From Poriferisulfidus sp965221375 (GTDB taxonomy: Bacteria; Pseudomonadota; Gammaproteobacteria; Poriferisulfidales; Poriferisulfidaceae): a stretch of 64,000 nt of DNA. Positions 31,497 to 39,959 of the stretch are shown here, piece after piece. The notes under the pieces were generated by a model, which did no database searches, was not told the origin of the DNA, and saw nothing but the letters and a program-made list of their open reading frames with translations. The stretch's first letter is position 1, and the number at the start of each line of letters is the position of its first letter. The stretch is from positions 1,426,001 to 1,490,000 of the forward strand of contig OZ244883.1 in the NCBI GenBank assembly GCA_965221375.1, written 5' to 3'. A program made the position numbers and the translations under genes.

Positions 31497-33617
31497 CTAA
31501 GTCGTCAAACGCCGGTAAATATCCGAAACTTGAGACGGTAGTCTTCGAATATCACTGACAACGGTGTAACCTGCCGGACCGTACATCCGAGGCAGGTATT
31601 CGACTCCTTGCTCATCAATGGTGATGCAGAAAGGATGAATGCCATCATAACGCGCCTCAATTAGCGCCTGTCGAGTGTCTTCGATTCCATATTCGCCGCG
31701 ATAGTCTGTGTAGTCTTCTGGACGACCGTCCGACAAGGTCACCAGCAGTTTGCTGCGTGCTTCGACAGCACCCAATTGTTTGGACAAGTGTCGAATGGCC
31801 ACACCCATGCGGGTGTAATCCTGCGGCTGCATGCCGCTGATGCGAGCAGCCACAGTCGCATCGTAAGATTCGTCGAAACGCTTAATGCCATACAGTTCGC
31901 AACGTTTGCGCGTGATGCCGGAAAAACCATAAATCGCATATTGATCGCGCAGACGTTCCAAAGCTTCGCACAACAGAATCAGGGCTTCACGTTCCATTTC
32001 ATTGACCCAGCCTTTCGTCGAGCCGCTCATATCCACCATGAACATCACGGCAATGCTCCGCTCATTTCGAGCTTGACGCATGAATACCCGCTGAGTCATT
32101 TCCCGGCCGACGCGAGCATCTGATATGGCGCAGACCAACGCATCCAGGTCGACATCGTCTCCATCAGGCTCCCGGCGCAACACACTGGGAGCACTGCGGA
32201 TAATCTCGAATGTGCGGCACAACGACTGCGCCAGACCGTGATGCTTCTTCAACGTACGCTGCGGGAAATCATCAAATTTTGGATGCGCCTGCCGCTCGCG
32301 CAGCACACACCAGTTTTTACGGTAACTGCCCCGAGCGTAATCCCACTCCTGATAGTGATGCGCCCCTTCCTCGTGATAAACCCCTTTCCACACATCCTCC
32401 GCACTGCGTCCTTGCGCTCGTGCGTCGTATTCCCCGGGTCCTGCCGGCACCAGATACTCATCGGGAATCTGCCCCAGGTCCTGATGGATAGAAGCCATGA
32501 GCCGCACCACCTCCGTTGGAGGCTCCACCGGCTGATCTTCCAATAGCAACGTGGTCGGCGCTTCATCCACCATCATCTGATCCATTTCCGGCAATTTGAA
32601 TGCTCCGGATGTTGGCTGCACCGGGCTTTCTTGGTCCTGCATCATGGCCAAGGCTTCACGAAATTCCTGCTTTTCCTTGTCCACCCGCGTCTGCCAACTT
32701 TCTTTGACAATGACCGGACGCAACACGCCCTGATAGCAACAAGGAGCGGGAGAGGTTTCGTCATACAGTTGATTCAGCCATTCCAAACTATCTTGCGATT
32801 TTGCTCCCGGTTTGCGCAACGCTTTTACTGCTTCACTCCAGACCGGTGGAGGCTCAGCGTCATCCAATCGTTGCCGCAAAGAACTCTGCAGTCGCGCCAC
32901 CCCGGGCAAATCACGCGAAATGCACGCATCCAAGCGTATAACCTCCAATCCATGAAAAATCTTGAGCGCGCACTCCGGATCTGAATATTGATCCCACTGG
33001 GTCAGGCGCGCCCGTCGCCAAGTGCCATACCAGCACTGTGTCCAAAGATGTGCCGCCATGGCTTTATACAATCCAAAGTTGTCCTGCTTGTTGTCGAATC
33101 GGTGTATCAGTTCCGGCAAATAAAGTGTTTCCGTATCCGTATAGGCTTGCTCTCCCGGTTCCAGTTTCAGCAAGCGACCACTGAGACCATGAATAAATCC
33201 TTCCAGCACCCGGCGCACTTCTTCCAGCGTCAAGGCCTGTTCCCGTTCCTGGTATTCCTGGGCGAACTGCTCCAAGGCCTGAATCTGTGCTATCCCGGAC
33301 GACAAGCCCTCCCGATCAAAACTGTCCATTGCCGACAGAATCCAAGTCTCCGCGGCTTCCAGGTCCAGCTGACGCAAAGCGTCTGCGGCAAAGTTGGCAA
33401 CCTGATAGCCCATCTCCGAACTGGTGCGGGAGACCGCCGCCACCCAATGCAGCACGAAATCCTGTTCGCGCCGGCTTCGTGCCGCCAAACTCTGGGCCGG
33501 TCCCTGCGCCGTGCGTCGTGAAGACAACACCGCATCGACATGTTCCTCCAAACGTTCTTCCAGTTCTTCGGCACTGTAGGGCTGAGACATAGACCGGTAC
33601 AATTCCAATATGCCCAT
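31497..33617 (-). CDS. NorD/CbbO-type VWA-domain protein
   Basis: 706 residues. A long helical N-terminal region precedes a C-terminal von Willebrand A domain with an intact MIDAS motif (MVDMSGSTKGW, about 520) and the later T and D ligands (YTRMGVAIRHL, LVTLSDGRPEDY). CbbO proteins work with the AAA+ ATPase CbbQ as Rubisco activase; NorD is the homologue in nitric-oxide-reductase clusters. No cbbQ/norQ, cbbL/M or nor gene is in the window, so the partner is elsewhere. ATG 33617 was taken; ATG 33590 is an alternative. Divergent from the DUF971-MoaD gene, 26 nt away. Confidence 0.85.
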   Translation of the reverse strand: MGILELYRSMSQPYSAEELEERLEEHVDAVLSSRRTAQGPAQSLAARSRREQDFVLHWVAAVSRTSSEMGYQVANFAADALRQLDLEAAETWILSAMDSFDREGLSSGIAQIQALEQFAQEYQEREQALTLEEVRRVLEGFIHGLSGRLLKLEPGEQAYTDTETLYLPELIHRFDNKQDNFGLYKAMAAHLWTQCWYGTWRRARLTQWDQYSDPECALKIFHGLEVIRLDACISRDLPGVARLQSSLRQRLDDAEPPPVWSEAVKALRKPGAKSQDSLEWLNQLYDETSPAPCCYQGVLRPVIVKESWQTRVDKEKQEFREALAMMQDQESPVQPTSGAFKLPEMDQMMVDEAPTTLLLEDQPVEPPTEVVRLMASIHQDLGQIPDEYLVPAGPGEYDARAQGRSAEDVWKGVYHEEGAHHYQEWDYARGSYRKNWCVLRERQAHPKFDDFPQRTLKKHHGLAQSLCRTFEIIRSAPSVLRREPDGDDVDLDALVCAISDARVGREMTQRVFMRQARNERSIAVMFMVDMSGSTKGWVNEMEREALILLCEALERLRDQYAIYGFSGITRKRCELYGIKRFDESYDATVAARISGMQPQDYTRMGVAIRHLSKQLGAVEARSKLLVTLSDGRPEDYTDYRGEYGIEDTRQALIEARYDGIHPFCITIDEQGVEYLPRMYGPAGYTVVSDIRRLPSQVSDIYRRLTT

Positions 33618-33643
33618 CAATTTTAAAGAATGGTCCTGCCTTT

Positions 33644-34261
33644 ATGTCTCCGGTTCCTGAACAACTGAATCTTGATCGACACGCCCGGGAACTGCGGATC
33701 ACCTTCGACGACGGTTCCGCCTTTGTGCTGCCGTGCGAATACTTGCGAGTCTTCTCGCCTTCGGCCGAAGTCAAGGCTGCGCGAAACCGGGGTGACCTGG
33801 TCACCGACAAGCAGAGCGTCAATATCGAACGGATCGAACCGTATGGCAGCTATGCGGTGCGACTTTATTTCAGTGACGGCCACGACACCGGTATCTATTC
33901 CTGGGAGACGCTCTACGATCTTGGCAAAAACCAGCAATTGAACTGGCAGCAGTATTTGATGAGTCTTGAGCAACGCGATATGGCTGCCGCTCCCGATGGG
34001 GACCGCACGGTGACGGTGTTGCTGTTTGCGACGCTGGCGGAAAAACTGGATCGTGAAAAGTTGGAAGTGACTCTCCCGAATGAAGTCGGGACGGTGGCTG
34101 AGTTGATGTACTGGCTACGCCAACGCGGCAAGGATTGGCATGAGGCTATCGATCCCAGTCGCTTGACCGTGACAGTCAACCGCCAATTTGCAGAAGTCAC
34201 CACCCGGCTGCGACACGGGGATGAAGTTTCACTGACACCGATTTACAAAAAAGAACGCTAG
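33644..34261 (+). CDS. DUF971 domain fused to a MoaD/ThiS-like ubiquitin-fold domain
   Basis: 205 residues. Residues 8-100 form a DUF971 (gamma-butyrobetaine-hydroxylase N-terminal-like) domain: ELRITFDDGSAFVLPCEYLRV, SPSAEV, NIERIEPYGSYAVRLYFSDG and HDTGIYSWETLYDLG. Residues 120-203 resemble MoaD: VTVLLFATLAEKL, EVGTVAELMYWL, TVTVNRQF and LRHGDEVSLTPIY. True sulfur carriers end in Gly-Gly; this one ends YKKER, so it cannot be adenylated or thiocarboxylated in the usual way. DUF971 genes often lie near ubiquinone or Fe-S genes. Function unknown; I suggest a scaffold or regulatory role. Its stop overlaps chrA by 4 nt, tail to tail. Confidence 0.8.
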   Translation: MSPVPEQLNLDRHARELRITFDDGSAFVLPCEYLRVFSPSAEVKAARNRGDLVTDKQSVNIERIEPYGSYAVRLYFSDGHDTGIYSWETLYDLGKNQQLNWQQYLMSLEQRDMAAAPDGDRTVTVLLFATLAEKLDREKLEVTLPNEVGTVAELMYWLRQRGKDWHEAIDPSRLTVTVNRQFAEVTTRLRHGDEVSLTPIYKKER

Positions 34262-35571
34262 ACAGGCCCGGCTCCCATCCACCACAACATTACCCCCGTC
34301 AGCGCACAAACCCCCAGCACCGGCACCACCGGCACACGTCCGGCCGACAGCGCCAACAACGCCAAGCCCGTCATTAAAGCCATATCCATGTCCGGCGCTG
34401 CTTGCCAGCCGTGTGTCCAAATTACATATCCGGCAAACATAGCCGCCAAATTCAGCATCACCCCCACCACTGCGGCAGTAATGGCGGTCAGCGGTGCCGT
34501 AAACGCGGGCCGACGGTGTGTTGTTTCAATATACGGCGCTCCAATGAAAATAAATAAAAACGAAGGCAAAAACGTATACCAGGCCGCGATTAAGGCGGCC
34601 ACCACGCCGGCCGTCCACACCTGTCCCGACCCCAGCAGTTGCCCTTCGAAACCTCCGATGAATCCGACGAAGGAAGTAATCATGACCAGCGGGCCTGGGA
34701 TCAACTCCCGCAGCGCCAAGCCGTCGATCATCTGCGCCGCCGTCAACCACTCATAATGCTCAACGGCACTCTGATAGACGTACGGCAAGACCGCATAAGC
34801 GCCACCAAACGACAAGACCGCGGCTTTGCTGAAAAACACGGCCATGTCGGTCAGGGTTCCACTGGCATCCAGCCAGTAGGCCAACGCATACACTGCAAAC
34901 CACAAGCCGATACCAGCCCCGATAAGTCGAACAACTTGCCTTCTGGAAATTGATACGGATTTGCTGGACTCTTCAAGGTCCGGGTCTGAAGTGCCCGGAG
35001 TTTGTAGCCAAGCAGGCGCGATGTGGTAAATCAACCAGCCCAACACCCCTGCCGAAATAATAATCAACGGAAAAGGCAAGTCGTAGACGAACAATCCGAC
35101 AAATGCGCCCAACATGACTCCCCACAGCAACACATTGCTCAAGACACGTCGCCCGATACGCCAGATCGCATACAAGATGACCGCCGTCACCGCCGGTTTG
35201 ACTCCATAAAGCAAGGCCGCTACCCACTGAATATCCGCGAATGCCAGATACAGCCATGCCAACACCATGATCATCAAAAGCGACGGTGCAACAAACAAAA
35301 TACCGGCCATCAGACCTCCGAGACGACCATGCAGCAGCCAGCCGATATACGTGGCCAGTTGCTGGGCTTCCGGCCCGGGCAGGACCATCGTGTAGTTGAG
35401 CGCATGGAGAAAACGCCGCTCCGAAATCCAGCGCAGGCGCTCCACCAACTCCAAATGCATGATCCCGATGGCGCCGCCGGGGCCGCCAAAACTGATCAAA
35501 CCCAAACGTAGCCAGTAGCGCATCGCGCGCCAAAAACTGAGGGATGTTGTCGTTACATTCGGAGTGCCCAT
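34258..35571 (-). CDS. chrA: Chromate transporter ChrA (two-domain CHR family)
   Basis: 437 residues with about ten hydrophobic segments, organised as two homologous CHR halves. The first half carries RLGLISFGGPGGAIGIMHLELVERLRW and VLPGPEAQQLATYIG; the second repeats the pattern as SFGGAYAVLPYV and LIPGPLVMITSFVGF. The family exports chromate (and sulfate) across the inner membrane and confers chromate resistance. No chrB regulator is adjacent. Confidence 0.92.
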   Translation of the reverse strand: MGTPNVTTTSLSFWRAMRYWLRLGLISFGGPGGAIGIMHLELVERLRWISERRFLHALNYTMVLPGPEAQQLATYIGWLLHGRLGGLMAGILFVAPSLLMIMVLAWLYLAFADIQWVAALLYGVKPAVTAVILYAIWRIGRRVLSNVLLWGVMLGAFVGLFVYDLPFPLIIISAGVLGWLIYHIAPAWLQTPGTSDPDLEESSKSVSISRRQVVRLIGAGIGLWFAVYALAYWLDASGTLTDMAVFFSKAAVLSFGGAYAVLPYVYQSAVEHYEWLTAAQMIDGLALRELIPGPLVMITSFVGFIGGFEGQLLGSGQVWTAGVVAALIAAWYTFLPSFLFIFIGAPYIETTHRRPAFTAPLTAITAAVVGVMLNLAAMFAGYVIWTHGWQAAPDMDMALMTGLALLALSAGRVPVVPVLGVCALTGVMLWWMGAGPV

Positions 35572-35623
35572 GACCGCTTATCTACAACTGCCTATAATAG
35601 GTTTACCAACATGGAGGTTTGTT

Positions 35624-35938
35624 ATGTCTAACGATATTACTTCGCGTTCCGGAGCAGTGGTCGGACAATGGGATGGACAAGACGTCCGCACCCTGCAGGA
35701 AGAATTGGCTCGCATCAAAAGGGAAGTCCCGGACGATCGCGTGGAACCGAATGGAGTCCCACACCAGGACCAGTTTCCGGATGATTTGAAAGGGTTCACC
35801 GCTTACATCTTGTGGGCCTGCGACACAGCCGGGACGTGTCTCGTGGGTTCAGGCGCCAATCGCACGGAAACGGTGGAATCTATTCGCGAGTTCTACGCCA
35901 ATGACATTGCCAAGGATGCGATAGCGCGAAACGATTAA
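35624..35938 (+). CDS. Hypothetical protein, 104 aa
   Basis: Start at ATG 35624 is fixed by GGAGG 6 nt upstream. The protein (MSNDITSRSGAVVGQWDGQD) is hydrophilic and acidic. Near the middle, FTAYILWACDTAGTCLVGSG holds two cysteines in a hydrophobic patch. No signal peptide. I recognise no family. It stands alone, divergent from chrA and convergent with another unknown gene. Confidence 0.6.
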   Translation: MSNDITSRSGAVVGQWDGQDVRTLQEELARIKREVPDDRVEPNGVPHQDQFPDDLKGFTAYILWACDTAGTCLVGSGANRTETVESIREFYANDIAKDAIARND

Positions 35939-35956
35939 ACCCACTAACCGTTCCAA

Positions 35957-36298
35957 CTAATTGATTTGGCTGGAAGCGTTAGCAAGAAAACTGGCCAGCG
36001 GCGGCGCTTGGTCGATTTCGATTTCCAGCTCCTCGTTGAGAGGCAAAGAACCCTCTTGAATCAAGGGCAACAACTGTTCGCCTACCTGTAGCACGATCAG
36101 CATGCCCTGACGGTTGGGATCGGTCTCATCCAATGCGCTGCTTTGGCTGCGCAGCGCCTCCAAATAAGCCGCAAACTGCGACGCTTGCACCGCCGTATCC
36201 AGTTGCTGGAATTCTTCCACAAACATTAGACGCAGGCTAAAGCCGGCGCCATCCTCCGATGTTTCCGTGCTGATACGCACAGGACCTTCGATAATCAT
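35957..36298 (-). CDS. Hypothetical protein, 113 aa
   Basis: Unrecognised acidic protein with alternating strand and helix patterns (IIEGPVRISTETSEDGAGFSLRLMFVEEFQQ, GMLIVLQVGEQLLPLIQEGSLPLNEELEIEID). No signal peptide or membrane segment. Divergent from cca, 105 bp away. Codon composition matches the core genes around it. Confidence 0.55.
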   Translation of the reverse strand: MIIEGPVRISTETSEDGAGFSLRLMFVEEFQQLDTAVQASQFAAYLEALRSQSSALDETDPNRQGMLIVLQVGEQLLPLIQEGSLPLNEELEIEIDQAPPLASFLANASSQIN

Positions 36299-36403
36299 TT
36301 GACGTCAAAACCCTATAGGAATGGCGTATTGTACTGTTTTGCCTAATCAGTCTCCGTACGTCATCCACGCACATCCACTGCCAGTCTGCGTTACGCTATA
36401 GTC

Positions 36404-37507
36404 ATGGAAATCTATCTTGTCGGGGGAGCGGTCCGCGATCAACTGCTGGGACTTCCTGCGGAAGAACGTGACTGGGTCGTGGTCGGCGCCACACCCGAAG
36501 AGATGACCGCACTGGGTTACCGTCCGGTGGGACGCGATTTCCCGGTGTTTCTGCATCCGAGAACCAACGAAGAATACGCGCTGGCGCGCACCGAACGTAA
36601 AACAGGGCGCGGCTATCGCGGCTTTTCATTTCAAGCCAGTCCTGACGTCACTCTGGTCGAGGATCTTCAGCGGCGTGATTTGACGATCAACGCCATCGCC
36701 CAAGATGAATCAGGTCAGCTTATCGACCCCTACGGCGGGCAACGCGACCTGGAAGACCGGTTGCTACGGCATGTCTCGTCTGCTTTCAACGAAGACCCGG
36801 TGCGGGCACTTCGGGTGGCCCGTTTCGCAGCCCGTTTTCAACCCTTGGGGTTTCGCATTGCCGAAGAGACTCGCGAACGGATGCGCGAAATGGTGCGCAG
36901 CGGCGAGATGACTGCCTTGATTCCGGAACGGGTTTTTCAGGAACTGCGCCGCGCATTGATGGAGCCTGCTCCTCAGGTATTTGTGGAGGTGCTGGTCGAC
37001 TGCGGTGCCTGGTCGATCATTTTCCCTTTGCTGACTCAACCGCAACGAAGCGCGCGACTGCTGCTGCAGGCAGCAAAAGATGATCTGCCGGAGTCCGCCC
37101 GTTTCTCCTGCCTCTCGCTAGACGCCAAATCTGTTGCCTCCTGGTGCAAAGCGATTAAAGCACCTCGCGACTTCACTCAAGCCAGCCAACTGTTGCATGA
37201 ACATCTGGCGGACTGGCGCAATTTAAGCGTCGAAGATCCGTCGGCAATTTTGGACCTTATCGCAGCCACGGATGGCATTCGACGTCCGGAACGTTTTGAA
37301 GCATTCTGCCGGACTGCGCAAACCGTCGACACGGTGGATGAGCGTCGAGATGCCCGCAAGGAAGAAATCCTGGAAGCTGCGCAGGCGGCCGTGTTGAATT
37401 GTGACGAACAAGCGGCAGCGAATCAAGAAAGTGGACAACCAATTCCCGAGCTTATTCGTGCTGCACGTCTGGAAGCCGTGCGTCAAGCCCTTCAAGCATA
37501 TCGTTGA
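36404..37507 (+). CDS. cca: CCA-adding tRNA nucleotidyltransferase, HD domain missing
   Basis: Adds or repairs the 3' CCA of tRNAs. 367 residues. The class II head domain is clear: YLVGGAVRDQLLGL, RDWVVVG, GRDFPVFLHPRTNEEYALARTERK, DLQRRDLTINAIA and EDPVRALRVARFAARF. The metal-binding DxD of E. coli is ExD here (EERDW). E. coli Cca has about 412 residues with an HD phosphohydrolase domain (HTLM, CHDLGKG); here this part is shortened and carries neither HD motif, so repair phosphatase activity is probably absent. Single gene followed by a glycosylase homologue 36 nt away. Confidence 0.93.
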   Translation: MEIYLVGGAVRDQLLGLPAEERDWVVVGATPEEMTALGYRPVGRDFPVFLHPRTNEEYALARTERKTGRGYRGFSFQASPDVTLVEDLQRRDLTINAIAQDESGQLIDPYGGQRDLEDRLLRHVSSAFNEDPVRALRVARFAARFQPLGFRIAEETRERMREMVRSGEMTALIPERVFQELRRALMEPAPQVFVEVLVDCGAWSIIFPLLTQPQRSARLLLQAAKDDLPESARFSCLSLDAKSVASWCKAIKAPRDFTQASQLLHEHLADWRNLSVEDPSAILDLIAATDGIRRPERFEAFCRTAQTVDTVDERRDARKEEILEAAQAAVLNCDEQAAANQESGQPIPELIRAARLEAVRQALQAYR

Positions 37508-37543
37508 TGTCGCGATATTTCTCCTTCAAATAAAATTACCAAC

Positions 37544-37972
37544 GTGCGTCTTTGGAGCATTCACCCCAAACATCTTGACACCCGTGGGCTGGTTGCTCTT
37601 TGGCGGGAAGGCCTGCTCGCCCAAGCCGTCCTGAGGAATGAGACGAAAGGGTATCGGCACCACCCCCAGCTGAACCGGTTTCGCGCCCAGTCTTCGCCGA
37701 TTGCGTTCATTGCCGAATATCTCAAGGCCGTGCATGCCGAGTCGGTCGAACGCGGCTTCAAGTTCGATGCGGGAAAGATCGCGAAAAGCGGCACGAAAAA
37801 ACAAATTGATGTGCCGAAAGGCCAGATTGATTTCGAATGGGGTCACCTCACTACCAAACTCGAAACGCGCGCACCCGAGTGGCTCCAGGAACAAGCAAAG
37901 ATTTCCAAGCCGTCGGTTCACCCGTTGTTTCGAGTGGTGCCTGGCGGTGTGGCGGACTGGGAGCGACCGTGA
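37544..37972 (+). CDS. Pyrimidine-dimer DNA glycosylase family protein
   Basis: 142 residues starting at GTG 37544 (MRLWSIHPKHLDTRGLVALWREGLLAQAVL), then TKGYRHHPQLNRF and IAFIAEYLKAVHAESVERGF. This pattern is the T4 endonuclease V-like (PF03013) family of small DNA repair glycosylases. Several members of this COG have not been tested, so activity on thymine dimers is an inference. Follows cca on the same strand and may be co-transcribed. Confidence 0.82.
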   Translation: MRLWSIHPKHLDTRGLVALWREGLLAQAVLRNETKGYRHHPQLNRFRAQSSPIAFIAEYLKAVHAESVERGFKFDAGKIAKSGTKKQIDVPKGQIDFEWGHLTTKLETRAPEWLQEQAKISKPSVHPLFRVVPGGVADWERP

Positions 37973-38006
37973 CCCGTTCCTGGTTCGATTGGCTCCAAAA
38001 AGAATC

Positions 38007-38798
38007 TTAGAAAAATAACAACAGCACTCCCCCCAAAATCACCCGATAGATGACAAAGGGCCACATGCCGATCGCCTCAATCAATCGCAAGAAGAAGTGA
38101 ATGCATAGCCATGCCGCCAGTCCCGCAATAACAGCCCCCAACAACAACATGCCCCATTCCGTCGGTTGTGGGGAACGCACGGAGTAATCCAAAGACAACA
38201 CACCCGCCGCCGCAATCGTCGGTATGGCCAGCAAAAATGCTACCCGCGCAGCCGCTGTTCGCTGCAGACCCAGCACCAACCCCGCAGTCATGACGATACC
38301 GGCTCGCGACACCCCAGGAGCCAACGCCAAGCACTGTGCTAACCCAATCCATATTGCGTCGCTCCAGCGTAATTGCTCCACCTGCCGTTCCCTGGAACCG
38401 CGCCAGTCTGCCAGACCCAGCAAAATTCCAAAACCCAGCGTTGTCCAGCCGATGAAATGGATGGTTCGCCAATCCGTTTGAACAACATCAAACAATGCTA
38501 CGCCGGCAATGAGAATCGGGAGAGTCGCCAACACCAACCACACCGCCAAACGACGGGAAGCCGCAGCTTCCGGAGTGACGCCGCCGACAACCGCGCAAGC
38601 CATACCTTTCAACTCTTTCCGAAAATACGTCAACATCGCCAGTAAGGTCCCCACATGCACCGCAACATCAAATGCGTGTCCCTGATCTTCCCAACCCATT
38701 AAGACCGGCACCAGAATCAAATGCGCAGAACTGGAAATAGGCAGAAACTCAGTCAGTCCCTGCAGCAAAGCCAAAACCAGAACTTCAAGCCAATTCAT
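38007..38798 (-). CDS. uppP: Undecaprenyl-diphosphatase UppP/BacA
   Basis: Recycles the lipid carrier C55-PP to C55-P for cell-wall and surface-glycan synthesis. 263 residues with about eight membrane segments. The BacA motifs are GLTEFLPISSSAHLIL (about 14-29) and PGVSRAGIVMTAGLVLG (about 160-177). Its ATG overlaps the stop of the preceding methyltransferase gene (TAATG). Confidence 0.96.
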   Translation of the reverse strand: MNWLEVLVLALLQGLTEFLPISSSAHLILVPVLMGWEDQGHAFDVAVHVGTLLAMLTYFRKELKGMACAVVGGVTPEAAASRRLAVWLVLATLPILIAGVALFDVVQTDWRTIHFIGWTTLGFGILLGLADWRGSRERQVEQLRWSDAIWIGLAQCLALAPGVSRAGIVMTAGLVLGLQRTAAARVAFLLAIPTIAAAGVLSLDYSVRSPQPTEWGMLLLGAVIAGLAAWLCIHFFLRLIEAIGMWPFVIYRVILGGVLLLFF

Positions 38799-39910
38799 TA
38801 CAGTCGATTAAGGTGGTCCGGGCATACAGTCGTCTCGAGACCTGCTGGATAATCACGGCCCAAGACCAAAGCCCTGAAACGTTCTCCCATTTTGTCGGGG
38901 CTTGTCAACGTATCGACCTCGCCAAGTTGCTGCAGGTGTTCTACCGGAGAACTTGGCGGCTCCATCGCTTCCAGCAAGCCGTATTCCAGCAAAAAGCCCG
39001 CTTGTGATGTGAACAACATCACGTCAAAGCCTGCCTCTGTTGCCAATTCAGCAAGACTGGAGAATTCGACATCAATGCTGATGTCCTGATGTCCAGGCCG
39101 CTGCAGCGGATCTTCGTGGGCTTGGTGAGCAATATGGCAGCGAAGTGTTCCATCACTGCGTTGCGGATGATAGTACTCTCGGCGCGGGTAACCATAATCC
39201 AAGATTAACACCAAACCCCGTTGCATGGAACGGTCCAGTTCCTGCAGCCAGTGGACGTATGCTTCATGTCGCCATTCCGAGCGATAACCTATCGGCGGGC
39301 GATAACCCACCTCCGAAAATATTTTTTCGGCTGCGTTTTGAATCGTTTTTGAATCCCGAAGTGTCCAACATAACTCATCACTTTCCTGATGCACGCTCAC
39401 CATTCTCTCGCACACACCCGTATCTGTCACTTCAAAACAGCGTGCCGGCAGCGCGTCTAAAAATTCATTTGCCAACACCACCCCTTCAAACCCCTTTGGC
39501 AAAGTGTCCGCATGGTGTACCTCCTGAGGATGCAGGTGCCGCAGGCGGGTGGAGCGCTCAATCATCCAGTAGGTGCTCGGCGGTGAGTCAAGTCGGCCCA
39601 AAACTTTCTGTGCCAAATCCCCATTCCCGGGGCCGTATTCGGCAATTGCACCACCCGGCAAGACCGTCAGCACCTCACTGCAGAAGCGGGCGACGCACCG
39701 GGCAAACAAGTCTCCTAATCCGGGAGCGGTGACAAAATCCCCTTTCTCCCCGAATACCGGCTCTGCGCACTCGTAATAACCGAATTTTGGCGCATACAAG
39801 GCCTGTTCCATATATTCGTCGAAACGTAACGCACCCTGTTGGCGAATCCGTTTTGCCAGCAGTGTCTGCAAGTCATCAGGGACGACTGCCGACTTTAGTA
39901 CGCTTGCCAT
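38798..39910 (-). CDS. SAM-dependent methyltransferase, MidA/NDUFAF7 (DUF185) family
   Basis: 370 residues from ATG 39910 (MASVLKSAVVPDDLQTLL); longer in-frame starts would run into the divergent SDR gene and lack homology. Family marks: ALRFDEYMEQALYAPKFGYY, FVTAPGLGDLFARCVARF, the SAM motif AEYGPGNGDLAQ (about 95-106), LANEFLDALPARCFE and LILDYGY. The mitochondrial member NDUFAF7 symmetrically dimethylates an arginine of a complex I subunit; the bacterial target is unknown. Overlaps uppP by 1 nt. Confidence 0.88.
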   Translation of the reverse strand: MASVLKSAVVPDDLQTLLAKRIRQQGALRFDEYMEQALYAPKFGYYECAEPVFGEKGDFVTAPGLGDLFARCVARFCSEVLTVLPGGAIAEYGPGNGDLAQKVLGRLDSPPSTYWMIERSTRLRHLHPQEVHHADTLPKGFEGVVLANEFLDALPARCFEVTDTGVCERMVSVHQESDELCWTLRDSKTIQNAAEKIFSEVGYRPPIGYRSEWRHEAYVHWLQELDRSMQRGLVLILDYGYPRREYYHPQRSDGTLRCHIAHQAHEDPLQRPGHQDISIDVEFSSLAELATEAGFDVMLFTSQAGFLLEYGLLEAMEPPSSPVEHLQQLGEVDTLTSPDKMGERFRALVLGRDYPAGLETTVCPDHLNRL

Positions 39911-39959
39911 TCGCTTATTATGTACATTACGAAGAGGGGAACTACCAAAGAAATGACGG

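Noticed and set aside
31739..33592. Several 60-177-residue plus-strand readings opposite cbbO
   Set aside because: Antisense shadows; the cbbO frame has a complete VWA domain and continuous codon bias.
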